This document shows positions 10,870 to 18,823 of a stretch of DNA of 21,798 bases, piece after piece (within the stretch, counting starts at the first letter, position 1; each line of letters begins with the position of its first letter). This DNA is from Chlorokybus atmophyticus (Eukaryota > Streptophyta > Chlorokybophyceae > Chlorokybales > Chlorokybaceae). The stretch is from contig RHPI01002990.1 of assembly GCA_009103225.1 (NCBI GenBank), positions 553,117-574,914 of the forward strand, read 5' to 3'. A program made the translations under genes and the position numbers. Below the pieces are notes generated by a model. It searched no databases. It was not told where the DNA came from and worked only from the letters and a program-made list of their open reading frames with translations.

Positions 10870-11422
10870 TTCGGCTGTTGACCATGTTTGATGACGCAGT
10901 AACTATAGTGTGTAATCAATTAGCGTTAAAGGGTAGAGTGGATTAGTTAGAACAAGGGTGAGTAGTGGCGGCATGTCTTTGGGGTATGGGGCCTGCCCCG
11001 ACCTCGTACCGCCAAAAACGCGGCCGTTTTAATCACTAACTGTGCCGCAATTGCACTAAATCCCTAGCAATTTGGGTCGCCGTTGGTAAGCGGTTGCCGC
11101 TGAGATATTTGAGCATCTTTTACGCATCTTTGCAATGATTGACCATTTTGCTGCCTTTTTGAGCAACTGGCTGTTGTCACCGTTGCGATCCCATTTGATC
11201 AATCTCATGTGTGACCAAATGGTGGCCTAACGATGCGATTTTTCGTTTAGTTGAATCTTAACGTTAAGGTAGTTCAGGTTAGCATTATTTTGATGGTCGT
11301 AACCTCTCTATTATCTACTAAAAATCGCAGCACGTACCGTGGCGTGAACGTTACGTTGATTATTAAGTTTTGAAACACTTACCAGCGTTTGCTAATCACA
11401 TGGCACCATGTTGCGCCATATC
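10870..11422 (+). repeat. Left arm of a ~550-bp inverted repeat
   Basis: Starting at TTCGGCTGTTGACCATG, this segment matches the reverse complement of 14043-14601 over its whole length with roughly 90% identity by eye. The outer boundary is sharp: the flanks diverge before TTCGG on both sides. The inner boundary fades in ATATGG/CCATAT-type repeats. Within the arm are a GC palindrome (GGGGCCTGCCCC, near 11000), AGCGGTTGCCGCT and the 12-base palindrome CTTAACGTTAAG. No open frame of note lies in it. Confidence 0.9.
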
Positions 11423-11484
11423 GCCGCATATGTAATCATATGGCACCATGTTGGTCCATATCGCCGCATATGTAATCATATCGC
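11394..11484. repeat. 40-bp tandem repeat, two copies plus a partial third
   Basis: Units start at AATCA at 11394, 11434 and 11474 (partial). Each carries ATGGCACCATGTTG...CCATATCGCCGCATATGT. The repeat overlaps the inner edge of the left inverted-repeat arm and the beginning of the N-terminal helicase fragment. Similar ATATGG/GTTGCGCAAC words recur after the helicase gene at 18100-18395. Confidence 0.85.
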
Positions 11485-12281
11485 AAAATTTTACTACACA
11501 TCAGAGATATTGTGCATGTGGATTTGCACCTTTGCACGCCCTCATTGCTGGACTGTGCCGAGATGGTTCTTTTGGATGGCGACAAATGCCAGGGCGGTTG
11601 ATATGTTCCTGGTGTGTTGTTTCGTCATCCGCTATGACTTATGAGCAACATTGCGATTTGTCTCAGCATTGCGAATTGTGGGACGACTGCGATGATTTGC
11701 TTTCCTGTTGGCAAGATGCACAACGTAAGTTTGTCACGCGAATGCAATGTTGTTCTTTGTGCGGGCATGTACAGTTTTACTCTGCTGCTGCTACTTATCG
11801 TCCAATGTATCGACGATCAGTATCCACCGTTGCACCATATGATTTGGCTAATGTTTTTATGTCCGATTATACCAAGTGTGATAGTGATTACTACCAATGC
11901 CATCTATGTAGTCACGGGTCGGAGCGTTCCGGTTACATTGTATTACACAGCGCAGTGTACATTCGCAAGTTGTTGGAGATACATCCAATGGTAGTGCAGA
12001 TGTTGTCCCTTGTTAACACGTCCATGGCGCTTTGCGACTTATATAACTCATACAGTTTCACTTCGGGCCAAATTCAGCAGTTGAATATGATTAACGGTCC
12101 GTTTATCACTTGGGATGAGTTTACACATCAGAACCAACATGCCATCTTGTTGCTGGAGTTGTTGAGCGAGCTATTATCGTCCAACACTCTGGTTCAGAAA
12201 TATCAGACCTTGGCAGAACTAGCGGTGCGGCTGATTGGGCGTGTGACTGGGCCGGCCGGCCGGCCGGGAGGCCGGCATTAG
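11448..12281 (+). CDS. Cys-rich N-terminal fragment of a Helitron Rep/helicase protein, severed
   Basis: A 277-codon frame; an internal in-frame ATG at 11634 is an alternative start. The reading from 11448 begins inside a tandem repeat, so its first residues are doubtful. Visible are two Cys pairs (CSLCGH and CHLCSHG) that could bind zinc. Between them lies VAPYDLANVFMSDYT, and after them HPMVVQMLSLVNTSMALCDLYN, of the style seen upstream of the Rep domain in Helitron proteins of protists. After LAVRLIGRV the frame runs into a GGCCGGCCGGCC tract and stops within 12 residues, so its end is foreign sequence. The matching continuation appears to be the + strand frame at 14569. I infer that one protein was split by insertions. 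Confidence is good that it is part of a mobile element and moderate that both pieces were one gene. Confidence 0.6.
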   Translation: MLVHIAAYVIISQNFTTHQRYCACGFAPLHALIAGLCRDGSFGWRQMPGRLICSWCVVSSSAMTYEQHCDLSQHCELWDDCDDLLSCWQDAQRKFVTRMQCCSLCGHVQFYSAAATYRPMYRRSVSTVAPYDLANVFMSDYTKCDSDYYQCHLCSHGSERSGYIVLHSAVYIRKLLEIHPMVVQMLSLVNTSMALCDLYNSYSFTSGQIQQLNMINGPFITWDEFTHQNQHAILLLELLSELLSSNTLVQKYQTLAELAVRLIGRVTGPAGRPGGRH

Positions 12282-12450
12282 GGCACAAAGACACATCACG
12301 CGCATTGTGGGCCATCAGCCGAGACTACATGCCTGCCGCGCATACCGAGTAGCCCGCCTGCCTCTCATTGGCTATGCGACGTTTATCAGCTATCGGCCAT
12401 TCGATTTGTGTTAAACAAATCTCAACCTTTCAAAGCACATCCCCATATCG
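12246..12450 (+). repeat. GGCCGGCC-led direct repeat, copy 1
   Basis: It begins with GGGCCGGCCGGCC and contains CCCGCCTGCCTCTCATTGGCTA and, later, AAAGCACATCC. The same order of words occurs at 13735-13930, at about 65% identity by eye. This copy begins exactly where similarity of the upstream frame to Helitron protein appears to end. Confidence 0.6.
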
Positions 12451-12537
12451 TGCAATTGCACAAAGTATGCGAATGAATAAAAGAAATACATTTTTACCAC
12501 AACATGCACGGTGCACATATGCGTCATGTGCGTTATA

Positions 12538-13006
12538 CAGTCCACCCCCGCTAAAAGACTTTGCTCCAGGAGAATAACCCCGCTTGTAGCATGCGTTGTG
12601 AGATCACCAACGATGCTACAGGCAAATGTTAATGCTTCTGAGAATATGACTAACCGCGAAGAGCATATTATTTTTCATGACATTTTTGCAAATGTAAGTG
12701 TGCATATTCTTAACATTGAGGGAGTAGCGCGTGACGGGTTTGTCATCAGGCGTAATGAGTGTGATGGACAAGGCGTGATGGGATACAGTGCAACACGTAA
12801 TCAGCATAATGAGCGTGATGGCATAATAGACGTGACGTAATGCGCGTGATGTAACGGGCGTGATGGGCGTATTTAAACTGCTTTATAGCATACAGATGCT
12901 CTTAATGTTTAAGAGCATATTACACTATTTATCGCCAAGAGCATAACCCCGCCAGGAGCAAACTATCTTTAAAAATAAACAGAATGCTATTAAAAGGGGT
13001 AGACTG
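12538..13006. mobile_element. MITE copy B, TA-flanked
   Basis: This 469-bp element begins CAGTCCACCCCCGCTAAAAG and ends TTAAAAGGGGTAGACTG, with TA at 12536-12537 and 13007-13008. Its first 50 bases are the reverse complement of the end of copy A, including the block CCAGGAGAATAACCCCGCT. It carries GAGGGAGTAGCGCG and a train of GCGTGATG-like motifs between 12720 and 12870. It also has a hairpin ATGCTCTTAA-TGT-TTAAGAGCAT (12896-12918). It is noncoding. Confidence 0.75.
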
Positions 13007-13206
13007 TACAATAAATGTTTCAATGTAATTAGGTACAACTATGTACCTTAAACTGTACAGTCTACCTCCGCTATACAAATCACGTGTATCTTTCAGCTTT
13101 CATTCCATCATCGGGGTTATTCTCTTGGCGTTTACAGTACTATATACTATTTTATTCTTTACATAATATATATTCTACTAACAGGGGCATTGCGAAATAA
13201 CCGTAA

Positions 13207-13232
13207 GCCACGTTATTATATTGTAACGTGGC
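13207..13232. repeat. Perfect hairpin GCCACGTTA / TAACGTGGC
   Basis: Nine-base perfect inverted repeat with an 8-nt AT-rich loop, inside MITE copy C. It has no recognisable gene context and no T-run that would suggest an RNA polymerase III terminator. Confidence 0.8.
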
Positions 13233-13300
13233 ATACATTAAATCAACAATAGCATTAAATCAACAATAGTTCAACAATGAATTGATTATTAATAGTATGT

Positions 13301-13370
13301 ACGTAACTATATATGAGTCTATATATGAGTCTACGTAACTATATATGAGTCTACGTAACTACATGAGTCT
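13301..13370. repeat. Minisatellite, unit ACGTAACTATATATGAGTCT
   Basis: Three copies of a 20-bp unit are present (the last lacks ATAT), interrupted by a 12-base partial unit (ATATATGAGTCT). The tract lies in the AT-rich middle of MITE copy C. Confidence 0.88.
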
Positions 13371-13601
13371 TTTAACATGTTATGCTTATAATATTAAAAT
13401 AAACATGTTATTAACGAGGTATTCCCCCGTAACAAGACTGAGCTCACTCAAAAGATTAACCTTCCGTTGTAGTCTTATTGCGTACAAAACTATTCCACTA
13501 ACCGATGATACTTGCCTGTGAAACCATTAGTCTTCTGCAAATCTATGATCTCAACGGGGTTATTCTCATAAACCGAAGTCTTTTAACGGGGATAGACTAT
13601 A

Positions 13602-13735
13602 TAGTCTACCCTTTTGTAAGAGCATACTATTATCCTCAAAAATCGTATGCTCTTGGACAGGGTTATGCTCTTGAACGTTAAGAGCATATATATGCTATAA
13701 GCGCAGATTCATTACGCCCATCACGCCTATTGGTC
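13602..13735. mobile_element. Truncated MITE copy D
   Basis: It starts TAGTCTACCCTTTTGTAAGAG directly after the TA that closes copy C, so the two elements share a single TA. Its first 130 bases follow the left part of copy A (AAGAGCATACTATT, ATGCTCTTG, CATCACGCC). Then the sequence changes into the GGCCGGCC-led direct repeat, and no matching right end is found before the helicase. Confidence 0.6.
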
Positions 13736-13930
13736 GGGCCGGCCGGCCTGTCGGCAGTCAACCTACATCACACATCCCGCGTTAGGGCCATCACACGGCA
13801 CCCGCGACTGCAGGGCTGCGCGGCAGTATGTGCGACCCGCCTGCTTCTCATTGGCTAGGCGGCGAGGACAAGCGTTACACCGTTAGATCTGCTCAAACAC
13901 AATCCTGGCCGTCCAAGGCACATCCAATTG
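13735..13930 (+). repeat. GGCCGGCC-led direct repeat, copy 2
   Basis: The same word order as 12246-12450: GGGCCGGCCGGCC, ATC..GCG, GGGCCATCA, CCCGCCTGCTTCTCATTGGCTA, AAGGCACATCC. The two copies bracket MITEs B, C and D. The CATTGGCTA block is an inverted CCAAT-like word in both copies, but I have no evidence that it acts as a promoter. Confidence 0.6.
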
Positions 13931-14042
13931 TTTAAGCGCTTGCCAATAAATGTAAAATTAAGCACAGTTCTGCATACATGGCCGCTTATGGCTGCATGTT
14001 GATCATTTTAATGTGTTACATTTTTAATATTGATAAATATGG

Positions 14043-14601
14043 TGCAATATGGTGCAACATGGTGCGATATGATTAGCAAATGCTGTTAAGTGTTTCAGAA
14101 CTTAATAATTAACGTAACGTTCACGCCACGGTACGTGCTGCGATATTCAGTAAATAATACCGAGGTTACGACCATCAAAATAATGCTAACCTGAATTACC
14201 TTAGCGTTAAGATTCAACTAAACGAAAAATCGCATCGTTAGGCCACCATTTGGTCACGCATGAGATTGATCAAATGGGATCGCAACGGTGACAACAGCCA
14301 GTTGCTCAAAAAGACAGCGAAATAACCAATCATTGCAAAGATGCGTAAAAGATTCTGAAACATATCTAAGCGGCAACCGCTTACCAACGGCGACCCAAAA
14401 TTGCTAGGGATTTGGTGCAATTGCGGCACAGTTAGTGGTTAAAACGGCCGCGTTTTTGGCGGTACGAAGTCGGGGCAGGCCCCATACCCCAAAGACATGC
14501 CGCCACTACTCACCCTCGTTCTAACTAATCCACTCTACCCTTTAACGCTAATTGATTACACGCTATAGTTACTGCGTCATCAAACATGGTCAACAGCCGA
14601 A
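14043..14601 (-). repeat. Right arm of the ~550-bp inverted repeat
   Basis: Reverse complement of 10870-11422. Differences are scattered single bases and a few small indels. Its outer end (...GGTCAACAGCCGAA, ending at 14601) abuts the helicase coding frame and even supplies its first codons. The frame is closed upstream by a TAG at 14566-14568 inside the arm. No target-site duplication is evident: the bases outside the arms are TTA on the left and CAA on the right. Confidence 0.9.
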
Positions 14602-17600
14602 CAACCATTTGGTTCTGACGGCATCCCCACTGTCGGTTCATCTACTATTCGTAGCATTGTGTCTCGTGCACAGGATCGTAATCCTTTGAACATTGCTGGT
14701 GAATCAGCATACACATACGTTTTAACCACTTTGTTGCCATTTCCTTCGCGCAGCACAGTTGAAGTCACAGTGGACACCATGTTGCGCGTTGGACATATGT
14801 CGCTGCGTGAGCCTTGTTTTCCTCTTTTGCTACACATGGATACAGGTGGTGTGTACAATAATCCTGGTTTAACTGTTGAGTCTGCTCTGTTTCCCATGTT
14901 GTTTCCGCACAATCGTGGGTTCTTTGATGGTAATGTGTACAGCAGACTGTCAGACTATGTCAAGTTCCGTCTTACACAATCGTTCTCAGTTTTCACATTG
15001 TACAAGCCTTATTTGCTGTTGATGTACCAAATCCGTCAATCACTTCTTACAGTCACAAAGTGCCGCGAAGTTGCTGTGGACGCTGATATTAAAAAGTTCC
15101 TCAAACAACGACCTACTGCCACAATCAACGATGCCATCAAAAACGCTGTAAAATTTCGTGTCCCTGGTGACATCATTGGATCTCCGAGTTTGCATCGACA
15201 AAAGTTGAGTGAGCTGCTGTGTCTGGTTGAGCATTGGGGTATGCCTCATCTCTTTGTCACCATGACTGCAGATGAAGTGTCCAGTACCAAACTCCCTGAG
15301 ATCATTGATTTGCAGAATGTTCTCCACAATGTCTCCACGCAACTTAGTTGGCGCGATGCCCCTGTGGAGTGCGCACGTTTGTTTCATCATCGGTTCAGCA
15401 CCTTCCTTGAAAAATATATCATGCGAAAGGATATCCTTGGACGTGTGATGCACTATGTTATCAGGTATGAAACACAACACTGTGGATCTTTGCATGCACA
15501 TGTTATGTTGTGGTTACATCCCGACGATGTTAAACGAGTTTGCAGTGAAATCACTGCGTTAATCCCCGGAGATTTTGACCATGCAAATCAGCAAATAATT
15601 GTACCAACTGATTGTAAACTGCGAGTCCTTTATGAATGTGTTGTACGCAAGCAAATGCACAAGTGTTCTGATTTTGGCAGTGGCTGCAGAGCATTTGACA
15701 ACAAGTGCGACATGGGCTTTCCGTATCCCGTACAACCAGATCGTCGACCTCAGTTCAACACAGAAACGCGCAGGTACGATTATTACAGACCACGCACTTG
15801 TGACCGCAATGTTGTTCCCACACATCCAGTGCTTTTATTGTTGTGGGGTGCTCATTGTAATGTGTTGCAAGTCACTGACAGTCATTGGAGCAAGTATTTA
15901 GTCAAGTACACAACTAAAATGGAACCTTGTGGCACTGTTGATGATGCATTAGACACCAATGCACTCGGTTTGCAAGGATTGACTGTTAACGAATTGCGCA
16001 TATTGAACACAATGTACTTGTCCAAACCCATTGCTCCAGCTGAAGCTGCTTTGATATGTTTAGATATTCCCATCATGCAAATGTCGTCCAATGTAACATA
16101 TGTTGACACGCGTTTGCCTAACAATCGTTCTCGCATAGTGAACAGTCGTGCACGGACAGTAATTGTGCATCCCATTCATCGTTATTGTGTCAGGCCTGAC
16201 GAGGTAGAAAGAGTCACAATGTACAACTACTTTCGACAGTACATGCACCGAGATGGAGACACTGTGCCACATAACACTGTGCGTACTCTAAGAGACAGAC
16301 TGAATGCATTCGTTTATGAGTTAGCTGTCCCGCGCATCATCAGATTCACGGATTACCATCCTGTACACAGCACTGAAGGGTTTTGTTTCAATTTGCTTCT
16401 TCAGCGGGTTACTTTTCGCTCTGAAGTTGATTTGATTTCTTTGAACAACCAATCACGCACTTACTATGAAGAATGTGTGTTGCGGGGTTTCATTAACAAC
16501 ACAAACCGCAGTTTGTTGACACATGTCACGCGCTATGCCGAACGTCATCTATACAATGATGTTAAGATTCACCATATGACGAATGCCATGATGCAGACCA
16601 CTGATAATGCTATTAATGCCTTGTCTATGGCTGCAGCTGGTCCGACAAATAGTCAAACTGCACCAGAACGTACCACGCAGTATCCAACAGCTTCATCATC
16701 CAATCCTGCATCTCCAGCTTCAACTGTGACAACGGACTCAGATGTATCGGCGCCAATGTTTCAAGGTACATTGAATGTTGAGGAGTTTGCGTTTGCGAAC
16801 AATCTCTCTTTGACCAGCCAGCAAGAATGCACCGCAAGTAGTATCATTGCAACACCGGTTGGTCTACATGTGATATCTGGTTGTCCAGGAACAGGCAAAA
16901 CATTTTTGACCAAATTCATCACTCACAAGTTGCGCGTTGCTGGGATACCTGTTTTACTCAGTGCTACAACTGGCGCTGCGGCTTTGCGGCTCAGCTCATC
17001 AGCTTCAACTGTACATTCCAACTTCGCAATACCTGTCAACGGTCAGCAACTCCGGTTTGTAACTGCTATGGATGATGCTTACAAACTGTTACATCATTGT
17101 CGAGTATTTATTATTGACGAGTTTTCCATGATGACATCGCGGTTGTTTGACTTGGTGATGCTGCGCTTACAGCAAGTTCATGGACCAGAATTTCTACAAA
17201 CAATCGGCGTTGTATTGGTTGGTGACCACAAGCAACTGCCAGCAGTTTGTGGACACAAAGTCCAAGACACATCGCAGGTTTGCCACAAATGCCATATTTC
17301 TGCATCACAGAGGTGGCCATTACGTAAGCAACATTTTTTATCTGTTTCAGTGCGTCATGCTTCAGACCCTCTGTTTGCTGAATTCTTGATTCAGATTCGT
17401 TCTGGCATACCCAGTTCAACAGAGATAGCAGATGCGTTAGGTGGCTGTCTGGTCACTTCGGAGTACTTACAACAGTTACCAAGTGATGCAACCATATTGT
17501 GTTCACATGTACAAGACACACTGGCTTTCAACAGCATGATTGTGAGACAACGTTTTGCCGCCGATACCATTGTGCCAATACAAATTACTTCTAATGCAGT

Positions 17601-18075
17601 GAACGTGCCCGAGCTACACGACTGGATTCACAAGCCCAAGTTCAACTTATTACCTTCAGTCGCCAAGGGAGCAAAGGTGTTGGTTTTAGAAAACGTTTCA
17701 CTGCAAGATGGTGTAGCCAATGGGTCTTTGGGAACAGTGACGCAGTTTAGATACTACAAAGGTAATGTGAGCAGTATACAAGTTACATTTGACCATTTGG
17801 CAGACTCCATGTGGATGCGCCGAACAATACAGCAAACAACAACGTTTCAAGGCAAAACGTACTACAAAGCTGTGTTTCCTTTGCAGCTAGCGTATGCAAT
17901 GACAGTGCACAAGTGTCAAGGTGCAACGCTGCAATCAACTACTGTTGTCCACATGCAGGAAGCTTTTGCTCCTGGATTGTGGTATGTGGCGTTGTCGCGC
18001 GTGACAAACAGGGCCTATTTACGGTTGACGCGTTTACCGCGCCCTGAAGAGATGACGCCCGTTCCTGGGGATTGA
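14569..18075 (+). CDS. Helitron Rep/helicase (HUH endonuclease fused to PIF1-like helicase), 5' truncated
   Basis: The frame is open from 14569 (after a TAG in the inverted repeat) to TGA. The numbering below counts from a GTG at 14659, giving 1,138 residues; the first in-frame ATG is at 14779. Helitron N-type block: PGLTVESALFPMLFPHNRGF (about 69-88). HUH motif: GSLHAHVMLW with H279 and H281. Tandem catalytic tyrosines: YLVKYTTK (Y413, Y417). A Ser/Thr/Pro-rich linker spans about 665-720. Helicase motifs: Walker A GCPGTGKT (741-748, K747), Walker B IIDE (D820/E821), GDHKQLP (855-861), TVHKCQG (1082-1088) and YVALSR (R1114). All catalytic motifs are present and no frame break is seen. Family knowledge: the HUH domain nicks and joins the ends and the helicase unwinds during rolling-circle transposition. 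No extra apurinic-type endonuclease domain is attached. The protein's N-terminus seems to have been cut off by insertions; the likely missing part is at 11448-12281. Confidence 0.93.
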   Translation, partial: LLRHQTWSTAEQPFGSDGIPTVGSSTIRSIVSRAQDRNPLNIAGESAYTYVLTTLLPFPSRSTVEVTVDTMLRVGHMSLREPCFPLLLHMDTGGVYNNPGLTVESALFPMLFPHNRGFFDGNVYSRLSDYVKFRLTQSFSVFTLYKPYLLLMYQIRQSLLTVTKCREVAVDADIKKFLKQRPTATINDAIKNAVKFRVPGDIIGSPSLHRQKLSELLCLVEHWGMPHLFVTMTADEVSSTKLPEIIDLQNVLHNVSTQLSWRDAPVECARLFHHRFSTFLEKYIMRKDILGRVMHYVIRYETQHCGSLHAHVMLWLHPDDVKRVCSEITALIPGDFDHANQQIIVPTDCKLRVLYECVVRKQMHKCSDFGSGCRAFDNKCDMGFPYPVQPDRRPQFNTETRRYDYYRPRTCDRNVVPTHPVLLLLWGAHCNVLQVTDSHWSKYLVKYTTKMEPCGTVDDALDTNALGLQGLTVNELRILNTMYLSKPIAPAEAALICLDIPIMQMSSNVTYVDTRLPNNRSRIVNSRARTVIVHPIHRYCVRPDEVERVTMYNYFRQYMHRDGDTVPHNTVRTLRDRLNAFVYELAVPRIIRFTDYHPVHSTEGFCFNLLLQRVTFRSEVDLISLNNQSRTYYEECVLRGFINNTNRSLLTHVTRYAERHLYNDVKIHHMTNAMMQTTDNAINALSMAAAGPTNSQTAPERTTQYPTASSSNPASPASTVTTDSDVSAPMFQGTLNVEEFAFANNLSLTSQQECTASSIIATPVGLHVISGCPGTGKTFLTKFITHKLRVAGIPVLLSATTGAAALRLSSSASTVHSNFAIPVNGQQLRFVTAMDDAYKLLHHCRVFIIDEFSMMTSRLFDLVMLRLQQVHGPEFLQTIGVVLVGDHKQLPAVCGHKVQDTSQVCHKCHISASQRWPLRKQHFLSVSVRHASDPLFAEFLIQIRSGIPSSTEIADALGGCLVTSEYLQQLPSDATILCSHVQDTLAFNSMIVRQRFAADTIVPIQITSNAVNVPELHDWIHKPKFNLLPSVAKGAKVLVLENVSLQDGVANGSLGTVTQFRYYKGNVSSIQVTFDHLADSMWMRRTIQQTTTFQGKTYYKAVFPLQLAYAMTVHKCQGATLQSTTVVHMQEAFAPGLWYVALSRVTNRAYLRLTRLPRPEEMTPVPGD

Positions 18076-18134
18076 CGTTGATAATTGGTAAGTCCAGTTA
18101 GTGTTGCGCAATGGTGTGACATATGTTGCATCAT

Positions 18135-18368
18135 TTGGCGATATGATACGATGTTGCGCAACGTTGTTTGATATCGACGCATATCGCGAGTGTTTGAGCA
18201 TGTTAGATCGATGTTGCACAACATTGCACTACATGCTGCCAAGTTGGACGATATTGCTTTAGGCGACATGGTACGCTGTTGCGCAACGTTGTTTGATATC
18301 AACGGATATCGCATGATGTTTGTGCATGAATGAACGATGTTGCAAAACATTGCGTTATATGGTTCCAT
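18135..18368. repeat. Degenerate tandem repeats after the helicase gene
   Basis: Two units, 18135-18243 and 18244-18368, share the order TTGG(C/A)CGATAT, (A/C)TGTTGCGCAACGTTGTTTGATATC, ATATCGC, GATGTTGC(A)AAACATTGC. A third starts at 18369 (TTCGACGATATGG). GTTGCGCAAC is itself a palindrome. The same kind of ATATGG and TGTTGCGC words occurs at 11394-11484, so these may be subterminal repeats of the Helitron. Confidence 0.75.
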
Positions 18369-18390
18369 GTTCGACGATATGGAACCATAT
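18357..18390. other. Hairpin possibly marking the Helitron 3' end
   Basis: ATATGGTTCCAT (18357-18368) and ATGGAACCATAT (18379-18390) form a perfect 12-bp stem with a 10-nt loop. Helitrons carry a short hairpin close to the 3' terminus. Position and strength fit, but the canonical CTRR end is not visible just after it (CGCGTAAGATG), so the exact terminus is open. Confidence 0.6.
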
Positions 18391-18395
18391 CGCGT

Positions 18396-18823
18396 AAGAT
18401 GAACTGCATCTCATGACCACACTGTACGCATGTACGGTTTGATGACATGGCACATTCAGTTGATTGCCGTATCACCCGTCATCCAACCATGCTTTGTATG
18501 CAATCATCTCCTCCACCCCATCAACTCTTCTGACCAATCCCATGGCGGCATGGCTTAGCACGTGGTGTTCTGCCGACACAGACCCTTTTCCTTGCCACGC
18601 AGATATACATAGGCAATATATCTGGCGCTGCTGTAAATGTACACCAGTTGAAACATCAAGTCGCAGGGCACTGTGCATACATGCCTGTCGCATCACCTGC
18701 CTCAGACACCTGCCCATCGTCGAAAACTGTCACCTCAGCCAGACACAGGTAACAACGTGGCTCAGTTGGCCTCTGTTTGATCTCGAACCTGTGAGTCATT
18801 AGTTGGCGAGCGTTACATTGACA
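18396..18823. other. Gene-free stretch before the GIY-YIG gene
   Basis: It probably holds the promoter and 5' UTR of the gene starting at 18824. A donor/acceptor pair (ACACAG/GTAACA near 18748 and CATTAG near 18802) could mark a 5' UTR intron, but nothing confirms it. I see no convincing coding frame. Confidence 0.45.

Larger units (their letters stand above)
13058..13599. mobile_element. MITE copy C, TA-flanked, AT-rich interior
   Basis: This 542-bp element begins CAGTCTACCTCCGCTATAC and ends TTAACGGGGATAGACTA, with TA at 13056-13057 and 13600-13601. Subterminal CGGGGTTATTCTC blocks on both sides match copies A and B. The middle is AT-rich and unrelated to A and B. It holds a 9-bp hairpin and a minisatellite, so it may be a composite or an older insertion. 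Confidence 0.65.
11394..18395 (+). mobile_element. Helitron-type rolling-circle transposon, disrupted
   Basis: The element is defined by a Rep/helicase gene (14569-18075) and an upstream fragment resembling the N-terminal part of the same kind of protein (11448-12281). A hairpin with tandem repeats lies just after the stop codon (18135-18390). The interior is invaded by MITEs and one arm of a long inverted repeat. The ends given are provisional: I see neither a clear 5' TC nor a 3' CTRR terminus. The 5' limit could lie in or before the left inverted-repeat arm. The intronless, lower-GC frame contrasts with the intron-rich host genes on either side. Confidence 0.6.

Noticed and set aside
13301-13370. 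CRISPR-like array
   Set aside because: The 20-bp units are directly adjacent with no unique spacers, in a eukaryotic MITE; it is a minisatellite.
10870-14601. Mutator-like DNA transposon with long terminal inverted repeats, autonomous
   Set aside because: No transposase is encoded between the arms and no 8-11-bp target duplication is visible, so at most it would be a non-autonomous or composite element.
18464-18802. A 112-codon + strand frame before the GIY-YIG gene
   Set aside because: No recognisable domain; ends just before the presumed start region, and the composition looks random.
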